From Calliopsis andreniformis (lineage: Eukaryota > Arthropoda > Insecta > Hymenoptera > Andrenidae): DNA of 64,000 nucleotides. Under the pieces are notes generated by a model. That model worked only from the letters and a program-made list of their open reading frames with translations. It was not told where the DNA came from and searched no databases. This document shows, piece after piece, positions 51,801 through 63,900 of the stretch. A program made the position numbers and the translations under genes. Location: NCBI RefSeq assembly GCF_051401765.1, contig NW_027480600.1, positions 783,664-847,663 on the forward strand, given 5' to 3'. The first letter of the stretch is position 1. Each line of letters begins with the position of its first letter.

Positions 51801-53349
51801 AGTACTCAATTCTCAATACTCAATAGAATATCCTGAATTCTCAGTTTTCAATAATCAATCCTCAATCTTCAATCTTAATGTCTCCATCCACAAACATTAA
51901 TTCTCATCACTCAACCCTCAACACTCAGTCCTCAATCTTCAATCCTCAGTCCGCAGTCCTCAAACCTCAATCCCCATTCCTCAATCCTTAATCCTCAAAC
52001 GTCAGTCTTCAATACTCAATACACAATCTGCAATCCTCAGTCCTCAATCCTCAATCCTCAATACTCATTCTTCAGTCCTCAATACCCAATCCTCAATCTT
52101 CAACCCTCAATCCTCAATCCTCGATTCTCAATCCTCAATCCTCAGTCCTCAGTCCTCAAACCTCAATCCTCAACCCTCAGGCATCATCCTCAATCCTCAA
52201 TCCTCGATCCTCAATCCTCAATCCTCAATCCTCAATCCTCAATCCTCAATAGTCAATCTCCAATCCTAGATCCTCAATCCCCAATCCTCAATCCTTAATC
52301 CTCAATCTTCAATCCTCAGTCCTCAATTCTCAATCCTCAATACTCATTCCTCAATCCTCAATCCTCAACACTCAATCCTCAATCCACAATCCTGAATCCT
52401 CAATCACCAACCTTCAATCCTCAATACTCAATCTTCAATCCTCAATCCTCAATTATGAATAGTCAATCCTCATTCTTCAATCCTCAATACCCAATCCTCA
52501 ATCCTCAATCCTCAATCCTCACTCCTCAATACTCAATCTTCAATCCTCAATCCTCAATCCTCACTCCTCAGTCCTCAATCCTCAGTAATCAATCCTCAAA
52601 CCTCAATACACAATCGTCAATCTTCAACACTCAATCATCAACGCTCAATCCTCAATCTTCAATCCTCAATCCTCAATCCTCGACTCTCAATCCTCAATCG
52701 TCATTCATCAATCCTCAACCTTCAACACTCGATCCTCAATCCTCAATCCTCAATCCTCAATCATCAATCCTAAATCTTCAATCCTCAATCCTCAATCCTC
52801 AATCCTCAATCCTCAATCCTCAATCCTCAGTCCTCAAACCTCAATCCTGAATCTTCAATCCTGAATCCTCAATCTTCAGACCTGAGTCCTCAACAATCAG
52901 TCGTCAATTCTCAGTCCTCAATACAATATCGTCAATTCACAGTTTTCAATACTCAATACTCAACCTGCAATCTTCAAAGCTCTATCCACAAACATCAATT
53001 CTCATCACTGAACCCTCAACACTCAGTCCCCAATCCTCAATCTTCAATCCTCAATACTCAATCTTCAATCCTCAATCCTCAATCCCCAATCCTCAATCCT
53101 TAATCCTCAAACGTCAGTCTTCAATACTCAATACACAATCTGCAATCCTCAGTCCTCAATCCTCAATCCTCAATACTCATTCTTCAGTCCTCAATACCCA
53201 ATCCTCAATCTTCAACCCTCAATCCTTAATCCTCAAATCTCAATCCTCAATCCTCAGTCCACAGTCCTCAAACCTCAATCCTCAACCCTCAGCCATCATC
53301 CTCAATCCTCTATCTTCAATCCTCAATCCTCAATCCTCAATTCTCAATC
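48862..53349 (+). repeat. 4.5-kb duplicated block, copy 1
   Basis: Matches 53,481-57,948 almost base for base. The offset is 4619 bp, becomes 4626 after one extra heptamer in copy 2 near 55,385, and drops to 4599 after a 27-bp loss in copy 2. Modules: B 48,894-49,003, A 50,075-50,213, B 51,305-51,414, B 51,822-51,931, A 52,891-53,029. The last part (about 52,450-53,309) is itself a copy of 35,570-36,430, so the block was assembled from older pieces before it duplicated. Confidence 0.94.
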
Positions 53350-53480
53350 CTCAACCGTCAGTCCTCGTCCTCAGTCCTCAACCCTCAATCCTCAATCATC
53401 AATACTCAATCTTCAATCCTCAATCCACAATCCTCAATCCTCAATATTCAACACACAACTCTCAACCATCAATCACCAAT
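53350..53480 (+). repeat. 131-bp spacer between the 4.5-kb copies
   Basis: Resembles sequence near 40,450-40,580 of the 1584-bp unit (CCGTCAGTCCTCGTCCTCAG landmark, then CACACAACTCTCAACC). It is absent at the left edge of copy 1, so the two copies are not joined head to tail at a single clean junction. Confidence 0.8.
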
Positions 53481-56400
53481 ATTCAACCATCAATCCTCAA
53501 TTCTCAATACTCAATAGAATATCCTGAATCCTCATGGTTCAATGCTCAATCCCCAATCTTCAATCTTCAAATCTCAATCCACAAACATCAATTCTCATCA
53601 CTCAACCCTCAACACTCAGTTCTCAGTCTTCAATACTCAATCCTCAATCCTCAACCTTCAATCATCAATACTCAATCTTCAATCCTCAATCCTCAATTCT
53701 CAATCCGCAATCCTCAATCCTGAATCATCAATCCTCAATCCCCAATCCCCAATCTTCAATCCTCAATCCTCAATCCTCGATACTCAATCTTCAATCTTCA
53801 ATCCTCAATACTCAATCTTCAATCCTCAATCCCCAATCCTCAATCCTTAATCCTCGATCTTCAATCCTCAATCCTCAATCTTCAATCGTCAATACTCAAT
53901 CTGCAGTCCTCAATCCTCAATCCTCAATCCTCAATTCTCAATCCTCAATCCTCAATCCTCAGACGTCAAGCATCAAGAGTTAACCCTCAGTCCTCGTCCT
54001 CAATCCTCAGCCCTCAATCCTCAATCCTCAATCTTCAATCATCAATATTCAATCTTCAATCCTCAATCCTCAATCCTCAATGCTCAATCCTCATTCCTCA
54101 ATGTTCAATCCTCAATACCCAATCCTCAATCTTCAATCCTCAATCCTCAATCCTCAATCCTCAGTCCTCAGTCATCAATCCTCAATCTTCAATACTCAAT
54201 CCTCAATCCTCAATCCTCAATACTCAATAGTCAATCTCCAATCCTAGATCCTCAATCCCCAATCCTCAATCCTTAATCCTCAATCTTCAATCCTCAATCC
54301 TCAATTCTCAATCCTCAATACTCAATCCTCAACCCTCAATACTCAATCCCCAATACTCAATCTTCAATCCTCAATCCTCAATCCTCAATCCTCAATCCTC
54401 AATCCTCAATTTTCAATCCTGAATACTCAATCTTCAATCCTCAATCCTCAATCCTCAATCCTCAATCCTCAATCCTCAATCGCCAGTCTTCAATCCCCAA
54501 TACTCAATCTTCAATCCTCAATCCTCAATCCTCAATCCTCAATCCTCAATCCTCAATGTTCAATCCTGAATACTCAATCTTCAATCCTCAATCCTCAATC
54601 CTCACTCCTCAATCCTCAATCCTCAATCCTCAGTCCTCAAACCTCAATTCTGAATCCTCAATCCTGAATACTCAATCTTCAGCTCTCAGTCCTCAACAAT
54701 CAGCTGTCAATCATCAATCCTCAATAGAATATCCTCAATTCACAGTTTTCAATACTCAATACGCAATCTGCGATCTTCCAACCTCTATCCACAAACATCA
54801 ATTCTCATCACTCAACCCTCAACACTCAGTCCTCAATGTTCAATCCTCAATCCTCAATTCTCAATCCGCAATCCGCAATCCTCAATCGTCAATCCTCAAT
54901 CCCCAATCCTCAATTCTCAATCCTCAATACTCAATCTTCAATCCTCAATCCTCAATCCTCAATCCTCAATCCTCAATCCTCAGTCATCAATCCTCAGTCC
55001 TCAATACTCAATCGTCAATTCTCAGTCCTCCATCCTCAATTCTCAATCCTCAATCATCAGTCCTCAGTCCTCAAACCTCAATCCTCAACCCTCAGCCCTC
55101 ATCCTCAATCCTCAATCCTAAATCCTCAATCATGAATCTTCAATCCTCAATCCTCAATCCTCAATCCTCAATCCACAATACTCAATCTTCAATCCTCAAT
55201 CCTCAATCCTCAATCCTCAATCCTCAATCCTCGGTCATCAATCCTCAATCCTCAATACTCAATCGTCAATCCTCAGTCCTCAATCCTCAATCATCAAACC
55301 TCAAACCTCAATCCTCAACCCTCAGTCCTCGTCCACAATCCTCAATCCCCAATCCTCAATCTTCAATCCTCAATCCTCAATCCTCAATCCTCAATCCTCA
55401 ATCCTCAATCCTCAATCATCAATACTCAATCTTCAATCCTCAATCCTCAATCCTCAATCCTCAATCCTCAATCTTCAATCCTGAATAATCAATTTCCAAT
55501 CCTAGATCCTCAATCCCCAATCCTCAATCCTTAATTCTCAATCTTCAATCCTCAATCCCCAGTCCTCAATCTTCAATCCTCAATGCTCAATCCTCAATCC
55601 TCAATCTTCAATCCTCAGTCCTCAATCCTCAATCATCAATCCTCAAACCTCAATCCTCAACCCTCAGTCCTCGTCCTCAATCCTCAATCCTCAATCCTCA
55701 GTCATCAGTCCTCAATCCTCAATCCTCAAATCTCAATCCTCAACCGTCAGACCTCATCCTCAATCCTCAACCCTCAATCCTCAATCCTCAATCTTCAATC
55801 ATCAATACTCAATCGTCAATACTCAATCCTCAATCCTCAATCCTAAAATCCTCAATCCCCAATATTCAACACACAACCCTCAACCATCAATCCTCAATAC
55901 TCAACCATCAATACTCAATTCTCAATACTCAATAGAATATCCTGAATTCTCAGTTTTCAATACTCAATCCTCAATCTTCAATCTTCATGTCTCCATCCAC
56001 AAACATCAATTCTCATCACCCAACCCTCAACACCCAGCCCTCATCCTCCATCCTCAATCCTCAATCCTCAATCCTCAATCTTCAATCCTCAATAATCAGC
56101 CTCCAATCCTAGATCCTCAATCCCCAATCCTCAATCCTTGATCCCCAATCTTCAATCCTCAATGCACAGTCCTCGATCTTCAATCCTCAATGCTCAAACC
56201 TCAATCCTCCATCCTCAGTCATCAGTCCTCAATCCCCAATCGTCAAACCTCAATCCTCAACCCTCAATCCTCAATCCTCAATCTCCAATCATCAATACTC
56301 AATCTTCAATACTCAATCCTCAATCCTCAATCCTAAAATCCTCAATCCCCAATATTCAACACACAACCCACAACCATCCATCCTCAATACTCAACCATCA

Positions 56401-57948
56401 GTACTCAATTCTCAATACTCAATAGAATATCCTGAATTCTCAGTTTTCAATAATCAATCCTCAATCTTCAATCTTAATGTCTCCATCCACAAACATTAAT
56501 TCTCATCACTCAACCCTCAACACTCAGTCCTCAATCTTCAATCCTCAGTCCGCAGTCCTCAAACCTCAATCCCCATTCCTCAATCCTTAATCCTCAAACG
56601 TCAGTCTTCAATACTCAATACACAATCTGCAATCCTCAGTCCTCAATCCTCAATCCTCAATACTCATTCTTCAGTCCTCAATACCCAATCCTCAATCTTC
56701 AACCCTCAATCCTCAATCCTCGATTCTCAATCCTCAATCCTCAGTCCTCAGTCCTCAAACCTCAATCCTCAACCCTCAGGCATCATCCTCAATCCTCAAT
56801 CCTCGATCCTCAATCCTCAATCCTCAATCCTCAATCCTCAATCCTCAATAGTCAATCTCCAATCCTAGATCCTCAATCCCCAATCCTCAATCCTTAATCC
56901 TCAATCTTCAATCCTCAGTCCTCAATTCTCAATCCTCAATACTCATTCCTCAATCCTCAATCCTCAACACTCAATCCTCAATCCACAATCCTGAATCCTC
57001 AATCACCAACCTTCAATCCTCAATACTCAATCTTCAATCCTCAATCCTCAATTATGAATAGTCAATCCTCATTCTTCAATCCTCAATACCCAATCCTCAA
57101 TCCTCAATCCTCAATCCTCACTCCTCAATACTCAATCTTCAATACTCAATCCTCAATCCTCACTCCTCAGTCCTCAATCCTCAGTAATCAATCCTCAAAC
57201 CTCAATACACAATCGTCAATCTTCAACACTCAATCATCAACGCTCAATCCTCAATCTTCAATCCTCAATCCTCAATCCTCGACTCTCAATCCTCAATCGT
57301 CATTCATCAATCCTCAACCTTCAACACTCGATCCTCAATCCTCAATCCTCAATCCTCAATCATCAATCCTAAATCTTCAATCCTCAATCCTCAATCCTCA
57401 ATCCTCAATCCTCAATCCTCAATCCTCAGTCCTCAAACCTCAATCCTGAATCTTCAATCCTGAATCCTCAATCTTCAGACCTGAGTCCTCAACAATCAGT
57501 CGTCAATTCTCAGTCCTCAATACAATATCGTCAATTCACAGTTTTCAATACTCAATACTCAACCTGCAATCTTCAAAGCTCTATCCACAAACATCAATTC
57601 TCATCACTGAACCCTCAACACTCAGTCCCCAATCCTCAATCTTCAATCCTCAATACTCAATCTTCAATCCTCAATCCTCAATCCCCAATCCTCAATCCTT
57701 AATCCTCAAACGTCAGTCTTCAATACTCAATACACAATCTGCAATCCTCAGTCCTCAATCCTCAATCCTCAATACTCATTCTTCAGTCCTCAATACCCAA
57801 TCCTCAATCTTCAACCCTCAATCCTTAATCCTCAAATCTCAATCCTCAATCCTCAGTCCACAGTCCTCAAACCTCAATCCTCAACCCTCAGCCATCATCC
57901 TCAATCCTCTATCTTCAATCCTCAATCCTCAATCCTCAATTCTCAATC
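53481..57948 (+). repeat. 4.5-kb duplicated block, copy 2
   Basis: Second copy, with modules at the predicted places: B 53,513-53,622, A 54,694-54,832, B 55,931-56,040, B 56,421-56,530, A 57,490-57,628. It diverges from copy 1 after 57,948, where CCTCAACCGTC is replaced by CCTCAATCCTC. Few substitutions separate the copies, making this the youngest large duplication seen in the window. Confidence 0.94.
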
Positions 57949-60900
57949 CTCAATCCTCAGTCCTCAGTCCTCAAACCTCAATCCTCAACCCTCAGCCCTC
58001 ATCCTCAATCCTCAATCCTCAATCCTCAATCCTCAATCATCAATCCTCAATACTCAATCGTCAATCCTCAATCCTCTGTCCTCAGCCCTCGATTCTGAAT
58101 CCTCAATCATGAATCCTCAATCTTCAGCTCTCAGTCCTCAGCAATCAGTTGTCAATCCTCAATCCTCAATAGAATATCCTCAATTCACAGTTTTCAATAC
58201 CCAATACTCAATCTGCGATCGTCCAACCTCTATCCACAAACATCAATTCTCATCACTCAACCCTCAACACTCAGTCCTCAATGTTCAATCCTCAATCCTC
58301 AATCCTCAACCTTCAATCCTCAATCCTCAATTCTCAATCCGCAATCCTCAATCCTGAATCGTCAATCCTCAATCCCCAATCCCCAATCTTCAATCCTCAA
58401 TCCTCAATCCTCGATACTCAATCTTCAATCTTCAATCCTCAATACTCAATCTTCAATCCTCAATCCCCAATCCTCAATCCTTAATCCTCGATCTTCAATC
58501 CTCAATCCTCAATCTTCAATCGTCAATACTCAATCTGCAGTCCTCAGTCCTCAATCCTCAATCCTCAATTCTCAATCCTCAATCCTCAATCCTCAGACGT
58601 CAAGGATCAAGAGTTAACCCTCAGTCCTCGTCCTCAATCCTCAACCCTCAATCCTCAATCCTCAATCTTCAATCATCAATATTCAATCTTCAATCCTCAA
58701 TCCTCAATCCTCAATGCTCAATCCTCATTCCTCAATGTTCAATCCTCAATACCCAATCCTCAATCTTCAATCCTCAATCCTCAATCCTCAATCCTCAGTC
58801 CTCAGTCATCAATCCTCAATCTTCAATACTTAATCCTCAATCCTCAATCCTCAATACTCAATAGTCAATCTCCAATCCTAGATCCTCAATCCCCAATCCT
58901 CAATCCTTAATCCTCAATCTTCAATCCTCAATCCTCAATTCTCAATCCTCAATACTCAATCCTCAACCCTCAATCCTCAATCCCCAATACTCAATCTTCA
59001 ATCCTCAATCCTCAATCCTCAATCCTCAATCCTCAATCCTCAATGTTCAATCCTGAATACTCAATCTTCAATCCTCAATCCTCAATCCTCAATCCTCAAT
59101 CCTCAATCCTCAATCCTCAGTCCTCAAACCTCAATTCTGAATCCTCAATCCTGAATCCTCAATCTTCAGCTCTCAGTCCTCAACAATCAGCTGTCAATCA
59201 TCAATCCTCAATAGAATATCCTCAATTCACAGTTTTCAATACTCAATACGCAATCTGCGATCTTCCAACCTCTATCCACAAACATCAATTCTCATCACTC
59301 AACCCTCAACACTCAGTCCTCAATGTTCAATCCTCAATCCTCAATTCTCAATCTTCATTCCTCAATACTGAATCTTCAATCCTCAATACTCAATCTTCAA
59401 TCCTCAATCCTCAATCCTCAATCCTCAATCCTCAATCCTCAATCCTCAAGCGTCAATCCTCAAACCTCAATCCTCAACCCTCAGCTCTCATCCTCCATCC
59501 TCAATCCTCAATCCTCAATCCTCAATCTTCAATCCTCAATCCCCAGTCCTCAATCTTCAATCCTCAATCCTCAGTTCTCAATCCTCAATCCTCAATCCTC
59601 AGTCATCAATCCTCAATCTTCAATCCCCAATCCTCAATCTTCAATCCTCCATCCTCAATCCTCGATACTCAATCCTCAATCTTCAATAGTCAATACTCAA
59701 TATTCAATCCTCAATCCCCAATCCTCAATCCTTAATCCTCTATCCTCAATGCTCAATCCCCAACCTTCAATCTTCAAATCTCAATCCACAAACATCAATT
59801 CTCATCAATCAACCCTCAACACTCAGTTCTCAGTCTTCAATCCTCAATCCTCAATCCTCAACCTTCAATCATCAATACTCAATCTTCAATCCTCAACCCT
59901 CAATTCTCATTCCGCAATCCTCAATCCTCAATCGTCAATCCTCAATCCCCAATCCTCAATCTTCAATCCTCAATACTAAACCCTCGATACTCAATCCTTA
60001 ATCTTCAATCCTCAATACTCAATCTTCAATCCTCAATCCCCAATCCTCAATCCTTAATCCGCTATCCTCAATCCTCAATCGTCAATTCTCAATCCTCAAT
60101 CCTCAGTCCTCAGACCTCAAACCTCAATCCTCAACCCTCAGCCCTCATCCTCAATCCTCAATCCTCAATCCTCAATCCTCAATCCTCAATCTTCAATCCT
60201 CAATACTCAATCTTCAATCCTCAATCCTCAGTCCTCAAACCTCAATTCTGAATCCTCAATCCTGAATACTCAATCTTCAATCCTCAATCCTCAATCCTCA
60301 ATCCTCAATCCTCAATCCTCAATCCTCAGTCCTCAAACCTCAATTCTGAATCCTCAATCCTGAATCCTCAATCTTCAGCTCTCAGTCCTCAACAATCAGC
60401 TGTCAATCATCAATCCTCAATAGAATATCCTCAATTCACAGTTTTCAATACTCAATACGCAATCTGCGATCTTCCAACCTCTATCCACAAACATCAATTC
60501 TCATCACTCAACCCTCAACACTCAGTCCTCAATGTTCAATCCTCAATCCTCAATTCTCAATCTTCATTCCTCAATACTGAATCTTCAATCCTCAATACTC
60601 AATCTTCAATCCTCAATCCTCAATCCTCAATCCTCAATCCTCAATCCTCAATCCTCAATCATCAATCCTCAATCTTCAAAACTCAATCCTCAATTCTCAA
60701 TCCTCAATTCTCAACCATCAATCCTCAATTCTCAATACACAATAGAATATCCTGAATTCTCAGGATTCAATACTCAAACCTCAATCCTCAACCCTCAGCC
60801 CTCATCCTCCATCCTCAATCCTCAATCCTCAATCCTCAATCCTCAATACTCAATAATCAATTTTCAATCTTCAATCCTCAATCCTCAATCCTCAACCTTC

Positions 60901-63900
60901 AATCATCAATACTCAATCTTCAGTCCTCAATCCTCAATTCTCAATCCGCAATCCTCAATCCTGAATCGTCAATCCTCAATCCCCAATCCCCAATCTTCAA
61001 TCCTCAATCCTCAATCCTCGATACTCAATCTTCAATCTTCAATCCTCAATACTCAATCTTCAATCCTCAATCCCCAATCCTCAATCCTTAATCCTCGATC
61101 TTCAATCCTCAATCCTCAATCTTCAATCGTCAATACTCAATCTGCAGTCCTCAATCCTCAATCCTCAATCCTCAATTCTCAATCCTCAATCCTCAATCCT
61201 CAGACGTCAAGCTTCAAGAGTTAACCCTCAGTCCTCGTCCTCAATCCACAACCCTCAATCCTCAATCCTCAATCTTCAATCATCAATATTCAATCTTCAA
61301 TCCTCAATCCTCAATCCTCAATGCTCAATCCTCAATCGCCAGTCTTCAATCCCCAATACTCAATCTTCAATCCTCAATCCTCAATCCTCAATCCTCAATC
61401 CTCAATCCTCAATCTTCAATCCTGAATACTCAATCTTCAATCCTCAATCCTCAATCCTCAATCCTCAATCCTCAATCCTCAATCCTCAGTCCTCAAACCT
61501 CAATTCTGAATCCTCAATCCTGAATCCTCAATCTTCAGCTCTCAGTCCTCAACAATCAGCTGTCAATCATCAATCCTCAATAGAATATCCTCAATTCACA
61601 GTTTTCAATACTCAATACGCAATCTGCGATCTTCCAACCTCTATCCACAAACATCAATTCTCATCACTCAACCCTCAACACTCAGTCCTCAATGTTCAAT
61701 CCTCAATCCTCAATTCTCAATCTTCATTCCTCAATGCTGAATCTTCAATCCTCAATACTCAATCTTCAATCCTCAATCCTCAATCCTCAATCCTCAATCC
61801 TCAATCCTCAATCCTCAATTCTCAATCCTCAATCCTCAATCTTCAATCCTGAATACTCAATCTTCAATCCTCAATCCTCAATCCTCAATCCTCAATCCTC
61901 AATCCTCAATCGCCAGTCTTCAATCCCCAATACTCAATCTTCAATCCTCAATCCTCAATCCTCAATCCTCAATCCTCAATCCTCAATCCTCAATCCTCAA
62001 TCCTCAATCCTCAATACTCAATAATCAATTTTCAATCTTCAATCCTCAATCCTCAATCCTCAATCCTCCATCCTCAATCCTCAATCCTCAATCCTCAATC
62101 CTCAATCCTCAGTCCTCAAACCTCAATTCTGAATCCTCAATCCTGAATCCTCAATCTTCAGCTCTCAGTCCTCAGCAATCAGTTGTCAATCCTCAATCGT
62201 CAATAGAATATCCTCAATTCACAGTTTTCAATACTCAATACTCAATCTGCGATCATCCAACCTCTATCCACAAACATCAATTGTCATCACTCAACCCTCA
62301 ACACTCAGTCCTCAATGTTCAATCCTCAATCCTCAATTCTCAATCTTCATTCCCCAATACTGAATCTTCAATCCTCAATACTCAATCTTCAATCCTCAAT
62401 CCTCAATCCTCAATCCTCAATCCTCAGTCCTCAATCATCAATCCTCAATCTTCAAAACTCAATCCTCAATCCTCAATCCTCAATTCTCAACCATCAATCC
62501 TCAATTCTCAATACTCAATAGAATATCCTGAATTCTCAGGATTCAATACTCAAACCTCAATCCTCAACCCTCAGCCCTCATCCTCCATCCTCAATCCTCA
62601 ATCCTCAATCCTCAATCCTCAATCCTCAATACTCAATAATCAATTTTCAATCTTCAATCCTCAATCCTCAATCCTCAATCCTCCATCCTCAATCCTCAGT
62701 CACTAATCCTCAATCTTCAATACTCAATCGTCAATCCGCAGTCCACAACCCTCAATCCTCAATCCTCAAGCGTCAATCCTCAAACCTCAATCCTCTACCC
62801 TCAGCCATCATCCTCCATCCTCAATCCTCAATCCTCAATCCTCAACCTTCAATCCTCAATACTCAATCCTCAATCCTCAGTCCTCAATCCTCAATCCTCA
62901 ATCATCAATCCTCAATCCTCAACCGTCAGTCCTCGTCCTCAGTCCTCAACCCTCAATCCTCTATCCTCAAATCTCAATCCTCAACCGTCAGTCCTCGTCC
63001 TCAGTCCTCAACCCTCAATCCTCAATCATCAATACTCAATATTCAATCCTCAATCCACAATCCTCAATCCTCAATATTCAACACACAACTCTCAACCATC
63101 AATCACCAATATTCAACCATCAATCCTCAATTCTCAATACTCAATAGAATATCCTGAATCCTCATGGTTCAATGCTCAATCCCCAATCTTCAATCTTCAA
63201 ATCTCAATCCACAAACATCAGTTCTCATCACTCAACCCTCAACACTCAGTTCTCAGTCTTCAATCCTCAATCCTCAATCCTCAACCTTCAATCATCAATA
63301 CTCAATCTTCAATCCTCAATCCTCAATCCTCAATCCTCAATCCTCAATCCTCAATCTTCAATCCTGAATACTCAATCTTCAATCCTCAATCCTCAATCCT
63401 CAATCCTCAATCCTCAATCCTCAATCGCCAGTCTTCAATCCCCAATACTCAATATTCAATCCTCAATCCTCAATCCTCAATCCTCAATCCTCAATCCTCA
63501 ATCTTCAATCCTGAATACTCAATCTTCAATCCTCAATCCTCAATCCTCAATCCTCAATCCTCAATCCTCAATCCTCAGTCCTCAAACCTCAATTCTGAAT
63601 CCTCAATCCTGAATCCTCAATCTTCAGCTCTCAGTCCTCAACAATCAGCTGTCAATCATCAATCCTCAACAGAATATCCTCAATTCACAGTTTTCAATAC
63701 TCAATACGCAATCTGCGATCTTCCAACCTCTATCCACAAACATCAATTCTCATCACTCAACCCTCAACACTCAGTCCTCAGTGTTCATTCCTCAATCCTC
63801 AATTCTCAATCTTCATTCCTCAATACTGAATCTTCAATCCTCAATACTCAATCTTCAATCCTCAATCCTCAATCCTCAATCCTCAATCCTCAATCCTCAA

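Noticed and set aside
797..63777. CRISPR array, because a module recurs with spacers
   Set aside because: The modules are 110-139 bp at irregular distances of 0.4 to several kb, and the intervals are themselves the same satellite. No short direct repeats with unique spacers and no cas genes are present.
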